From the IMG/VR virus record IMGVR_UViG_3300021960_000522, positions 1-23,555 of that record: a stretch of 23,555 nt of DNA. The stretch is one strand, 5' to 3'. The notes below the pieces were generated by a model that did no database searches, was not told the DNA's origin, and saw nothing but the letters and a program-made list of their open reading frames with translations. Within the stretch, counting starts at the first letter, position 1; every line of letters starts with the position of its first letter. The position numbers were made by a program, and so were the translations under genes. Source of the DNA: a virus. This document shows positions 13,948-21,256 of the stretch, piece by piece.

Positions 13948-15417
13948 TCAAAACTCCTCATCGATCTCGATGTCGTTATCTTGGTTGGGTGGTGTGAGGC
14001 CTGGGATCTCTTCGCCCTCATCCTCTTCACCTTCGCCGGCGGCGGCCATTTGTGCTGCGTTAATGTAGCTTGAGTTAAGCAACATATCAGCTATTGGATT
14101 ATCGAGCGGTTCAAGGTCAAAAGCTGCGCGCGCCTCATTCACGGTCATGTAAGAATTGACCTTCTTACTGATCGCGTCTAGGCGCTGACTCTCGCTCTCT
14201 ACATCGAGGCCTACGAAGCTGAGCTCTAAGTGAGGCGCTAAAGGTGAGATGATCCAACGATTGATCCATGTCTCTAGCGACCTGAGCAGAGGTCTCAACC
14301 CCTTCTCTTTGGAATACTCGATACGTTGCGCGGGGCCGCCTTGATTCAGTGCGCTTGATTGTCCTTCGTTACCAAACACATAGCCGAGCTCAGCGGGGTC
14401 CATCTGATATAGCGCGCAAACTTCTTTGATCAAGAAGTTGAGCCAAGAACTATACTCCATGTCAGAGTTCGAGTTGGTCATGTTGACCGATTGCACCTCT
14501 TCTTTTGCCTCAGGATCAAGTTGAATGATCGGTGTCTTCTTCGCGCCGTTCCCCCCCTGAAGCATCGAATAGAACTCGCGCCTGAACGCTCTAAACAGCG
14601 CAGGGCTCATCTTGCTCTTGATGGCTAAGATTCCTGATAGATGTAAACCGTGGGTGAAGTTTGCCGAGTTGTACGCCTTCGCTCTCACCATGTCTATGAT
14701 CGTGGGCGCTGCCTCTTCGATCTCAGGATAACCATATCCATTCGATGAGATCTCGCTTCTTGGCCTTCGAATCCCAAAGGCCATTTGATCCGCGTCAAAC
14801 TCCGCAACCACTCGATTATCGAGGACCTGAACATAAGCGGTTTTTTTCGGGTCGCGTTGGCCTGCTTTGATCTCTGCCTCTGTAGGCGCGGCGCGTCTGA
14901 TGGTCGCTGAATCGACCGGCTTAAAAGCGACCGGCCGCCCGCCTTTATGGATGATCTCGAAACAGCACTGATCAAGCGTCAAACTATCGCGCGTGACCTG
15001 TCGTAAGAAGCCCTCAAATGTTTGATGACCTACGATCCGTGAATCACCACAACGGAGTAACCATTCAACGATCGTCTTGATCTCTTCGCGGTGCTCATCG
15101 GTGAGCTCTTCGCTTTGATCTCTTAGCCTAATCACGAAGCCTGCGGCGTGTCTATCTGGCTGTGGTCGTGCAAACTCCGCGACTTGAGAGACGCGGGTTT
15201 GAATAATTCCGCTGATCAGTGGCACGCGCGCTAACTGTCTCAGAGTCGTATAGCTGAGCGCGCCTTGTGTTCCCTGATGAGCGTCACCCAACAGCGCGCT
15301 CTGATAACTCAGATTGTGATCGGTGCTGTATGGGTTGAGCTCATACGCCTGAGGCGTGCCAGGCTTCGCTTTGACTAGATCCGTCATCGCCTCGATGGTG
15401 TTTTGTATGTCGCTCAT
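13948..15417 (-). CDS. Phage portal protein (489 aa)
   Basis: The portal forms the dodecameric ring at the head vertex through which DNA enters and leaves. The length is typical for the family. Visible portal-like features are an N-terminal helical segment with LARVPLISGIIQTRVSQVAEF (about 62-82) and a 'GYGYPEIEEA' element (227-236) before a long helix. After these come 'EYSSWLNFLIKEVCALYQMDPAELGY' (about 321-346) and an SALNQGGPAQRIEYSKEKGL stem/wing region. A later 'SYMTVNEARAAFDLEPLD' is the typical C-terminal portal element, and the tail is acidic. The ATG at 15417 has GAGGGG upstream and follows the amidase-like gene by 14 bases. It is separated from the terminase by about 6.5 kb of fibre-like and lysis-like genes, which is less usual than a directly adjacent terminase-portal pair. 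Confidence 0.88.
   Translation of the reverse strand: MSDIQNTIEAMTDLVKAKPGTPQAYELNPYSTDHNLSYQSALLGDAHQGTQGALSYTTLRQLARVPLISGIIQTRVSQVAEFARPQPDRHAAGFVIRLRDQSEELTDEHREEIKTIVEWLLRCGDSRIVGHQTFEGFLRQVTRDSLTLDQCCFEIIHKGGRPVAFKPVDSATIRRAAPTEAEIKAGQRDPKKTAYVQVLDNRVVAEFDADQMAFGIRRPRSEISSNGYGYPEIEEAAPTIIDMVRAKAYNSANFTHGLHLSGILAIKSKMSPALFRAFRREFYSMLQGGNGAKKTPIIQLDPEAKEEVQSVNMTNSNSDMEYSSWLNFLIKEVCALYQMDPAELGYVFGNEGQSSALNQGGPAQRIEYSKEKGLRPLLRSLETWINRWIISPLAPHLELSFVGLDVESESQRLDAISKKVNSYMTVNEARAAFDLEPLDNPIADMLLNSSYINAAQMAAAGEGEEDEGEEIPGLTPPNQDNDIEIDEEF
13954..13959 (-). promoter_or_regulatory. Ribosome binding site deciding the start of the 1,493-aa gene
   Basis: GAGGAG on the minus strand lies 8 bases before the ATG at 13943-13945 but only about 2 bases from the alternative in-frame TTG at 13949-13951, so the ATG is the better start. 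The site lies inside the portal gene's last codons. Confidence 0.75.
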
Positions 15418-15431
15418 GTTCCCCTCGCTGT

Positions 15432-16052
15432 TTACTCGATCAGATCGACCTCCAACGGTCGATAAATGAACTTGATTTTATCAATCGGTCGGAAGCATCT
15501 TACCACACCCTCAGCGCGGTTTTCACTCGGTGTCTCTCCGAAAGCGTTACCTTCGACTGTCCACGCGCCCGAGAGATCACTCTCGACCTTATCAATGATC
15601 GTGATGTGATCGCCCCACCTTTTATTCGCGCTTGTCGAAATGACCATAATATCACCCGCGCGGGCGTTCTCAAGGCCTTTGATCTCGCGCGGTGTGCCTC
15701 TGGCCCATTCGCGTAATCGATAAGTGCTTGGGAAGCTCTTTTTTCTGAGCTTGGGTAGAACGCTGATCCAACACCAAGCAGCGAAGCAACCACACCACGC
15801 GAATTTACGATTTTGATAGCTCTCTTGCCAAGTCCACCCCGCGCCCTCTCTGATATATCGATCAAGGATCGGTCCATCTGATACCTCTCCTACAGGCTCG
15901 ATGATCTCCTCTCGCCATTGTGCAAGTCCTCGCTCAAGCGCCTCGCGCCCTGCTTCCTCGCTCGCGTATTCGGTCGGGCGCTCTACGCTTCGATCTTTAT
16001 CTAATTCATTCATTAACTTGGCGCGTTGCGCTCTTCTCTGGTCATGTTCCAT
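15432..16052 (-). CDS. Cysteine/histidine peptidoglycan amidase-like protein, probable endolysin (206 aa)
   Basis: The core resembles the CHAP/NlpC-P60-like family: a hydrophobic helix with the catalytic cysteine, FAWCGCFAAWCW (residues 84-95, likely Cys87), then RAGDIMVIS (131-139). GDHITIID follows (147-154, catalytic His149), then WTVEGN (165-169/170) supplying the third polar residue. Such enzymes cleave peptide bonds in peptidoglycan. The first 80 residues are charged helix with no signal peptide, so release would need a holin or the enzyme could be virion-borne. The ATG at 16052 has GAGG upstream and follows the preceding coiled-coil membrane protein by 6 bases, which supports a lysis block. 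The exact subfamily is not certain; three cysteines crowd the active-site helix. Confidence 0.72.
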   Translation of the reverse strand: MEHDQRRAQRAKLMNELDKDRSVERPTEYASEEAGREALERGLAQWREEIIEPVGEVSDGPILDRYIREGAGWTWQESYQNRKFAWCGCFAAWCWISVLPKLRKKSFPSTYRLREWARGTPREIKGLENARAGDIMVISTSANKRWGDHITIIDKVESDLSGAWTVEGNAFGETPSENRAEGVVRCFRPIDKIKFIYRPLEVDLIE

Positions 16053-16058
16053 GTGTCT

Positions 16059-16508
16059 CTACCTCATAAAATGATAGGTGGCGAAAGTAGCAGCGCACGC
16101 GCTCAACGTGATCGCGGCGCCGATAGCTGCGGGCTTGAATGTCGGGCAATGCTCCGTAGAGCACAAAGCCTTGAGCGCGTTTAGAGTGAGCTCATGCTCT
16201 GCGATCATCCCTCTGACATCGCTCTGAAGGCGCTTGAGCGCGGCCGTTTCTTCTGTGAGCTGTCTCTTCAGCTCATCGCGCTCTGCTCTGAGCTCTGCGA
16301 GCTCGCCTCGATTGCGCGTGAAGAGTGAGCGAGAAAGCAATACACCCGCTTGAGGTGCCTGGCAGCCTCTCGGCAGTCGCGCGGGCTCATTCTCGCTCAA
16401 TGTCTCCGGACAAGGTGCGCTGATCTCCTCACCTGAGCTCTTGATCCATACGCCCGAAGGCGCAGGGGTCAAGATCACGATAAGGCTCAAAAGTCCTGAT
16501 CTAACCAT
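16059..16508 (-). CDS. Small membrane/coiled-coil protein, candidate lysis (spanin-like) protein (149 aa)
   Basis: The N-terminus MVRSGLLSLIVILTPAPSG reads as a signal peptide or anchor. Residues about 42-60, RLPRGCQAPQAGVLLSR, resemble a motif (G-x-x-AP-x-x-GVLL) seen in phage lysis-region coiled-coil proteins. Residues about 66-108 form a strong heptad coiled coil (ELAELRAERDELKRQL). A hydrophobic segment near the C-terminus (about 126-147, AAIGAAITLSACAATFATYH) is probably a membrane helix. The start has GAGAGG upstream and overlaps the previous gene by 22 bases. Together with the 89-residue neighbour and the following amidase-like gene it suggests a lysis cassette. Spanin function is inferred from topology and location; a holin accessory is an alternative. 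Confidence 0.6.
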   Translation of the reverse strand: MVRSGLLSLIVILTPAPSGVWIKSSGEEISAPCPETLSENEPARLPRGCQAPQAGVLLSRSLFTRNRGELAELRAERDELKRQLTEETAALKRLQSDVRGMIAEHELTLNALKALCSTEHCPTFKPAAIGAAITLSACAATFATYHFMR

Positions 16509-16756
16509 GTTTTAGCCTCTCGCTCTCCACGCTCACGCGCTGCGCTCTTGGTGTCTGTGAGCTCACGCTCTCGCTCAAGCTCGCGCTCTTCGCTCTGCTT
16601 GATCTGGGTCTCAATCTTTTTCTTACGCTCTCGATGTGCTGCGCCCGCCGCCGCGATCACGGCGCCCGCGCCCGCTGTCTCTCGCCCGAAGAGATAATAG
16701 CAGAGGATCAATGCGCCTATGATGATCAGCGCTTTTTTGTGCTTAGATGAGAACAT
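16487..16756 (-). CDS. Small N-terminally anchored coiled-coil protein, possible holin or spanin (89 aa)
   Basis: A clear membrane helix lies at residues about 8-24 (KALIIIGALILCYYLFG). A short second hydrophobic stretch (AGAGAVIAAAGAA, about 28-40) follows, then a highly charged coiled coil (about 41-85, rich in E-R-E-R). The positive N-terminus (SSKHKK) would favour the inside. The gene overlaps the upstream 115-residue gene by 14 bases and the downstream 149-residue gene by 22 bases. Its ribosome site is weak, so coupling to the upstream gene is likely. Size and topology fit a Rz-like inner spanin or, counting the second stretch, a two-helix holin. The sequence does not decide between them. 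Confidence 0.6.
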   Translation of the reverse strand: MFSSKHKKALIIIGALILCYYLFGRETAGAGAVIAAAGAAHRERKKKIETQIKQSEERELERERELTDTKSAARERGEREAKTWLDQDF

Positions 16757-17090
16757 TTACTAAGGTTCCGCTTGCAACAGACCCGCTCTCATCCAGATCT
16801 CCTGAGTATGGAAAGATAAAACGGTGACTAGACCCTGAATCATTGTCTATAAAGACTCGACCGTTTTCAACGCTCAAGCGCCCCCCATGAGGCGCGATAA
16901 TACGAGATGTGTACGCTTGAAACTCACCGTTTAGGCTGATAATCGCCTCTGTTGCGCCATCATCGATCCCGATGATAGATCCAATCATCCCGATGTGTGA
17001 CGAAGCTTTGACCCATTGATTCGCGACCTCATCAAAAGACACAAGATCATGAAGCGCGACCCCTGCTGCTACTGCTGCTCTGATAATCAT
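16743..17090 (-). CDS. Small beta-rich phage protein of unknown function (115 aa)
   Basis: The ATG at 17090 has AAGGAGAG upstream and follows the 188-residue gene by 10 bases. The sequence is rich in short strands and glycines (IGMIGSIIGIDDGATEAIISL, then HGGRLSVENGRVFIDNDSG), with no charged helices, no signal peptide and no membrane helix. The pattern 'alternating hydrophobic strand, W-VKA, G-I-GIDDG' is like small virion surface or decoration modules. It broadly recalls the first 120 residues of the 725-residue protein upstream. It sits between fibre-like and lysis-like genes. I do not recognise a family, and the virion role is inferred. Confidence 0.6.
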   Translation of the reverse strand: MIIRAAVAAGVALHDLVSFDEVANQWVKASSHIGMIGSIIGIDDGATEAIISLNGEFQAYTSRIIAPHGGRLSVENGRVFIDNDSGSSHRFIFPYSGDLDESGSVASGTLVNVLI

Positions 17091-17100
17091 TAGACTCTCC

Positions 17101-17667
17101 TTAGATTGTCACGTCTTCGATCAGCTCGGCTCGAAAACGCCTGACGTACTGTGACCAATTGGCGTGATACCAACCAAGATCTGTGTTTACGTTCCCGCTG
17201 TTATAGGTCGGCACCACTCCAGGATTACCGCTTGCGATAGATCCCACCGCGTCTATTTTCACGTAGCTTTCCATCTTGAAATAAAAGACGTTATATCCTG
17301 TCGAAACATTACGTCCTGTATCGTAGGCCTCTACCTTGTGGCGGTCACTTAGTATTGACCATGTAGCGCCTGAGTAATATGAGGTTATGCCATTAGATAT
17401 GAGAGTAGACGCCGCGTTTGTCTTTGTCACATCGTATTGTTGGGAGCATTCAAAGGTAATCTTATACACGCCAAGCTCGCGAAGCGCCCAATGATGCCCA
17501 TGCGCGACCGCTCCTGCTGTGTTCTTCACTCTTACATGGGGCGATGCTGAAGAGTTTTGAATCGATGGATCCCGAGTCAATTGCAACGCGTAGGAATAAT
17601 TAAAATAGGTACAAGCAGAAGGAAATAGCTCAAGTTCAAATACTCTAGGTTCGGGTTTGTATGTCAT
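17101..17667 (-). CDS. Virion-associated protein of unknown function (188 aa)
   Basis: The ATG at 17665-17667 is chosen because AAGGAG (plus 17674-17679) lies 6 bases before it. A frame extension to 17727 would run back into the previous gene and has no ribosome site. The protein is rich in Tyr, Asn, Ser and Thr (FNYSYALQLTRDP, YYSGATWSILSDRHKVEAY, NVFYFKMESYVKIDAV), typical of beta-structured phage surface proteins. It ends with FRAELIEDVTI. There is no known motif, signal peptide or membrane helix. The gene follows the 725-residue fibre-like gene with a 10-base gap, which suggests a tail or fibre accessory. No family recognised. Confidence 0.6.
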   Translation of the reverse strand: MTYKPEPRVFELELFPSACTYFNYSYALQLTRDPSIQNSSASPHVRVKNTAGAVAHGHHWALRELGVYKITFECSQQYDVTKTNAASTLISNGITSYYSGATWSILSDRHKVEAYDTGRNVSTGYNVFYFKMESYVKIDAVGSIASGNPGVVPTYNSGNVNTDLGWYHANWSQYVRRFRAELIEDVTI

Positions 17668-17673
17668 AGCGCG

Positions 17674-17679
17674 CTCCTT
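17674..17679 (-). promoter_or_regulatory. Ribosome binding site deciding the start of the 188-aa gene
   Basis: AAGGAG on the minus strand lies 6 bases upstream of the ATG at 17665-17667 and overlaps the TAA of the 725-residue gene (17678-17680). It supports the short start over the one at 17727. Confidence 0.8.
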
Positions 17680-19855
17680 AGATGATATGCCAATTTGAAC
17701 CGTCACAAACAATCGTGAGCGCTTCATAAGTCTGTGATATTACATACGTTAAAGAGCCGTCAATCGTCTCTGTAGAATTCGCGTCAATCGTGATGTTCGC
17801 TGATCCAAGCGCCTTGAACCCATACTTGAATCCGGAACCACAAGTAGCCGCGGGCTGTAACGTGACTGTGATTGCTGTTGAGCTGTTATTGATCGTGTAG
17901 ATCTCCTCGATCACGCCCGAAGATGGAGCGCTCAGCGTTACATCTGAGGTTGTGATTGTTGAGGGGTTCACGCTTGGAGCAGATGAGCCCCCGCCCGCGC
18001 TACCTAGTGCGCTATCAATCGCGCTCAAGTGCGTGCTCAACGTATCTGAGCTCGTCGCCGTGTAATTTGTCGGCGTGATGTTGGCTGTCAGATCATCACT
18101 CGTCGAGGGTGTGATTGGGTTGATCACTGACCACGTTGAGCTGCTACGTTTGCTTAATGTGATCGTGTCATACTGAGCGAGAGTCGTCGAGGTCGCGCCG
18201 TCGAATGTGTCTGTTGACCCTCTGTTGAGCGTCACTGTGCCTGAACCCGCGTTTTTTACAGTGACTTGATAATCTGGCTTACAATCACTGAGCGTGGGGA
18301 GTGTCACCGTTACATTGTTCGCGGTGTTGACAATGTATGTTAGGTGTTTCTCTCGCCCGTGCGAGATGGTCGCATTTGCGCCGCTTGTGTCCTCAGTTGT
18401 CTCATATGTCGGTGTGTGTCTACCTAGTCGATAATAGACCCTCAAATCTGAGGCGCTCACATCCTCTGTCTCTATCTCGATCTCTACCCGCTCGCCCGGT
18501 TGTAGCGTGTAGGTGTTGCCCGTGATCTGTGTGTTATCGAAGCGGCGGAGGTAGGCTCTATAGCTGATGCTGTTCTGAAAAATGTAATTATCGTAGAGGT
18601 CCACGGTGAATGCCGTAGTGCCTCGATTCTCGAAGTATACGCGCTGTCCGTTCAGCTCGCTTACTAGAGCCTCGTTATTGTACCGATCCGGCAGACTGAC
18701 TGTTCGCGCTGTCGCCTCGTCGTAGGCGGTTGTGTAAAGATGATATGGATAGACGGTCGAGACTATATTAGCGCTCAGGATCTTCTCGCCGTGTATCTCG
18801 CCCGCGCTCACAAAAGCCTTCCGCTGCGCGTTGTACGCTAGCGCCTGCGCTGTGTCTAGCTCATCTGTTGGAGCCTCGACCTCGAACGCTGGTGAATGAT
18901 ATAAATACCATTCAACAGGCGAACCGGCGCCCGCTTGATAAAGTCTGATCGTGCCTTGTGATTCAACTGTGATTCGGTCGGTGTAAATCGCCACTGTCGG
19001 CGCTTGGGTTCCGTCTGCGTAGTAAAGTTTAGCCTGCCCGCTCGTGTCGTAGAGCTCGATATTTACGGCCTGTGAGCTCAGATTTGTTACTTCTATTGTG
19101 TCTCCGTCTGTACTCCCGCTACTTGGTACGCGTGCGGTGAGAGTGCCGGTTATCGAGGGATCGACTACGTAATTTGTGTTTGCGCTTAGGGCTACAGTAG
19201 ATGAGTTGTCAATGACTGTCGGTGCTGTCGCTCCGCCGCTTGGCGCGCTAAACGTCACAGCGCCCGCGCCGTCTGTCGTGAGCACGTCGCCCGCGTTCCC
19301 GTCCGTGATTGGTAAAGTGTAAACGCTCGCTGAGCTCTGATTGCTCGCGTTGCCTACAAAGAATTTCCCTTGATCTAGGTTTGGTGTCGCCGCAGTTCTG
19401 CCCGCGCCACCCACAAAGATCACACCCGCTGAATCCGCGCGCACTACTCGCCCGATGTTTTGGAGCTTTGCGCTTGATCCTGTCGGCGGGCTCGCGACTA
19501 GCGCTCCCGCTGTAGCGCTTACATAGAGCGTGTCTCCCTCGCTAAATGTAGAGGTGTTCACATTCTTGAGCTCACCTAGCGCGATCACCCAAACTTCGGC
19601 GCTCGCGTTGCCACCGGTCGCGATCAGGCCCGCTGCGGGCGTCGTGCCTACACCGTCTGCGTCTGCTAAGAGCACTTCTGGCACATCACCGCTGACCCCT
19701 GAGATGTAGACCGCTTGTCCAACGGTCATCGCGCTCAAGCTCGCGTTCTTGGCCTTAAATACAAGCCCGCCTGTAAGCTGACTCGCATAGACGCGGTTAA
19801 ATGGCGCGTCTTCGTCTCTCAGAGTATCCGCTAGCTGTTTGCCTTTGATCCGCAT
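17678..19855 (-). CDS. Multi-module phage fibre-like structural protein (725 aa)
   Basis: The N-terminus MRIKGKQLADT resembles that of the upstream 433-residue protein (AQIKGKQIANA). Residues 1-155 form a beta-rich domain (GDTLYVSATAGALV). 'LPITDGNAGDVLTTDGAG' (181-198) is a hallmark of phage tail-fibre-like proteins. At least three beta modules follow (about 213-320, 360-478, 505-578). A linker 'DDLTANITPTNYTATSSDTL' to HLSAIDSALGS (588-618), common in phage fibres, precedes a final module (651-725). The 505-578 and 651-725 modules look duplicated (TVTLPTLSDCKPDYQVTVKN versus TVTLQPAATCGSGFKYGFKA, both ending in a Trp-containing strand). The start at 19855 has GAGAGGGA upstream. The likely location is the tail or virion surface, possibly receptor-binding, though binding is not shown. 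Confidence 0.8.
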   Translation of the reverse strand: MRIKGKQLADTLRDEDAPFNRVYASQLTGGLVFKAKNASLSAMTVGQAVYISGVSGDVPEVLLADADGVGTTPAAGLIATGGNASAEVWVIALGELKNVNTSTFSEGDTLYVSATAGALVASPPTGSSAKLQNIGRVVRADSAGVIFVGGAGRTAATPNLDQGKFFVGNASNQSSASVYTLPITDGNAGDVLTTDGAGAVTFSAPSGGATAPTVIDNSSTVALSANTNYVVDPSITGTLTARVPSSGSTDGDTIEVTNLSSQAVNIELYDTSGQAKLYYADGTQAPTVAIYTDRITVESQGTIRLYQAGAGSPVEWYLYHSPAFEVEAPTDELDTAQALAYNAQRKAFVSAGEIHGEKILSANIVSTVYPYHLYTTAYDEATARTVSLPDRYNNEALVSELNGQRVYFENRGTTAFTVDLYDNYIFQNSISYRAYLRRFDNTQITGNTYTLQPGERVEIEIETEDVSASDLRVYYRLGRHTPTYETTEDTSGANATISHGREKHLTYIVNTANNVTVTLPTLSDCKPDYQVTVKNAGSGTVTLNRGSTDTFDGATSTTLAQYDTITLSKRSSSTWSVINPITPSTSDDLTANITPTNYTATSSDTLSTHLSAIDSALGSAGGGSSAPSVNPSTITTSDVTLSAPSSGVIEEIYTINNSSTAITVTLQPAATCGSGFKYGFKALGSANITIDANSTETIDGSLTYVISQTYEALTIVCDGSNWHII
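17681..17905 (-). repeat. Beta module, C-terminal copy in the 725-aa protein
   Basis: Residues 651-725. The pattern TVTLQPAATCGSGF, NITIDANSTETIDG, YEALTIVCDGSNWHII parallels residues 505-578 in order and spacing. Confidence 0.6.
18122..18343 (-). repeat. Beta module, internal copy in the 725-aa protein
   Basis: Residues 505-578. The pattern TVTLPTLSDCKPDYQVTV, TVTLNRGSTDTFDGATS, YDTITLSKRSSSTWSVI matches the C-terminal copy. Such modules are common in phage fibre-like proteins. Confidence 0.6.
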
Positions 19856-19865
19856 AGGGTTTCCC

Positions 19866-19897
19866 TCTCTCGCATAGTGTCTATCTATGCCGAGAGA
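19866..19897. promoter_or_regulatory. Strong inverted repeat upstream of the 725-aa fibre-like gene
   Basis: The arms at 19866-19877 and 19885-19897 are complementary over 12 pairs with a single bulged C, around a 7-base loop (tgtctat). There is no T-run after it on either strand, so it is not a standard terminator. As minus-strand RNA the arm next to the gene contains GAGAGA, part of the purine-rich ribosome site, so it could mask translation. As DNA it overlaps the candidate -10 box and could be an operator. Confidence 0.6.
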
Positions 19898-19923
19898 ATA
19901 CCACTATTTAGATTTCATGTCAC
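19895..19923 (-). promoter_or_regulatory. Candidate sigma70-like promoter for the 725-aa gene and downstream genes
   Basis: On the minus strand, GTGACA (plus 19918-19923, 5 of 6 to TTGACA), a 17-base spacer and TATTCT (plus 19895-19900, 4 of 6 to TATAAT). It lies in a 74-base gap of an otherwise gapless region. The predicted transcript start near 19888 falls inside the inverted repeat. The host consensus is unknown. Confidence 0.4.
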
Positions 19924-19929
19924 CTTCGA

Positions 19930-21231
19930 TCAAGCGTTGTATCGGATCTCTATGATATCATCTGTCTCTAAGGTGTAGTGTGTTGAGCCGTTCCAGATGA
20001 GCTCATCCCCTGAAGCGATATCAGCGAGCGCGCGCGCTGTCGTTCCGCTGTCGCTTGAGAAGTAGGCTTCGGTGGTCTTCACGCCGTCGCCTAGTTCGAT
20101 GCCTACACCGTTCAGGAGTACAAGCACCGCGCTATCATCGAGAGGGGTTGCAGAGATGGTGATCCCTGTTCCTGTGCCATCGAGTGAAATCGAGCTCGCC
20201 GCGCTTCCGCTGTCGAGCTGTGGTACTGATGCGTCAAGCTGCCCGTTCGCTGTGTCTGCTGTGAGGCCATCGCCCGCGAGCGCTGTTAAGAGCTCATTTC
20301 GTGCGATCTTTCGAACTCCTGAAGCATCCACCATGACAAAGTTATGAGTGCTCGCGAGTCCTGCCGCGAGTACCGCGCTCATGTTGTCATCATCAAGCTC
20401 AAGACCTGATGAGCTCGATGCTAGACCACCGTTGCTCTTGAGGTTAAGCGCTACCTTGTTTGATGCTGTGGTGAACTCGTTCGTGTTATTGAGATCACTC
20501 AAGAAAGTGAGCGCTGAGATCTTGCGCGGGCCGCTTACGCTCGCATCATAGACCGCGATCGAATCACCGCTTGCCGCCGCGTCTGCTACTGACGTGAGAC
20601 CGTTGATGTCAAGGTTGAGTGTGTCGCCGCTCTTTGAGAGACCGTCGCCCGCTGTGATTTGGCCCGCGCCTGAGAACTGAATGAATACTAGATCATCAGT
20701 GTCAAGCGTTGGTGAGCTCCCGTCGCCGTTCGCCTGTAGCACATACGCGCGGTTTTGATTCGTTGAGCCATCCTCGACGAAGACGAAAGCGCCTGTGTTG
20801 AGATCTGCGGAGCTGTCTGCGTCGGTTGCGCGCGTGAGCTCTGCGGCGGTGCTCCCGTCACCAACTACGCTCACATAGTAGATTCCGTTATTTGATGCGG
20901 TGCTCTGGTCCTTCAAAAGCACGCGATCATTGAGCGCGAGGCTCACGCCGTCAATCGAGATCGCGCCGGTTGAGCTCGCGGTGAGCACGTTTGCGCTGTA
21001 TGATCCCGCGAAGTTTGCCGCTGACGCGACTACTACGCTCTCCTTAAAATCGAGCCCTGCCGCTGAGCCCGTGCTCACAGAGTCTACGTAGGCTTTATTT
21101 GCTGCATCGTTGTTTGAACTTGGGGTTGCTACACTCACAGACCCGGACGTGAAATCAAAGCTGTCTGTGAGGTCGATCTTTGCGGCTGCGATGCTCGCAT
21201 TCGCAATCTGTTTTCCCTTGATTTGTGCCAT
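19930..21231 (-). CDS. Phage tail fibre-like structural protein (433 aa)
   Basis: The N-terminus MAQIKGKQIANASIAAAKID is followed by 'NDAANKAYVDSV' (41-52), the classic phage fibre/collar motif. A conserved domain spans about 58-190 (GLDFKESVVVASAANF, DGVSLALNDRVLLKDQ, NNGIYYV, LTRATDADS, GAFVFVEDG, DDLVFIQFSGAG). It is known from many phage tail or fibre proteins and is of uncertain biochemical role. The rest is Ser/Asp/Gly-rich, with 'GDGLSKSGDTLNLDINGL' (195-212) and a C-terminal strand ETDDIIEIRYNA resembling the end of the small upstream protein. AAGGAG precedes the ATG at 21231. There is no signal peptide. The location is probably the virion surface or tail. Confidence 0.8.
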   Translation of the reverse strand: MAQIKGKQIANASIAAAKIDLTDSFDFTSGSVSVATPSSNNDAANKAYVDSVSTGSAAGLDFKESVVVASAANFAGSYSANVLTASSTGAISIDGVSLALNDRVLLKDQSTASNNGIYYVSVVGDGSTAAELTRATDADSSADLNTGAFVFVEDGSTNQNRAYVLQANGDGSSPTLDTDDLVFIQFSGAGQITAGDGLSKSGDTLNLDINGLTSVADAAASGDSIAVYDASVSGPRKISALTFLSDLNNTNEFTTASNKVALNLKSNGGLASSSSGLELDDDNMSAVLAAGLASTHNFVMVDASGVRKIARNELLTALAGDGLTADTANGQLDASVPQLDSGSAASSISLDGTGTGITISATPLDDSAVLVLLNGVGIELGDGVKTTEAYFSSDSGTTARALADIASGDELIWNGSTHYTLETDDIIEIRYNA

Positions 21232-21256
21232 GTTCGGCGCTCCTTATCAGGTGGGG

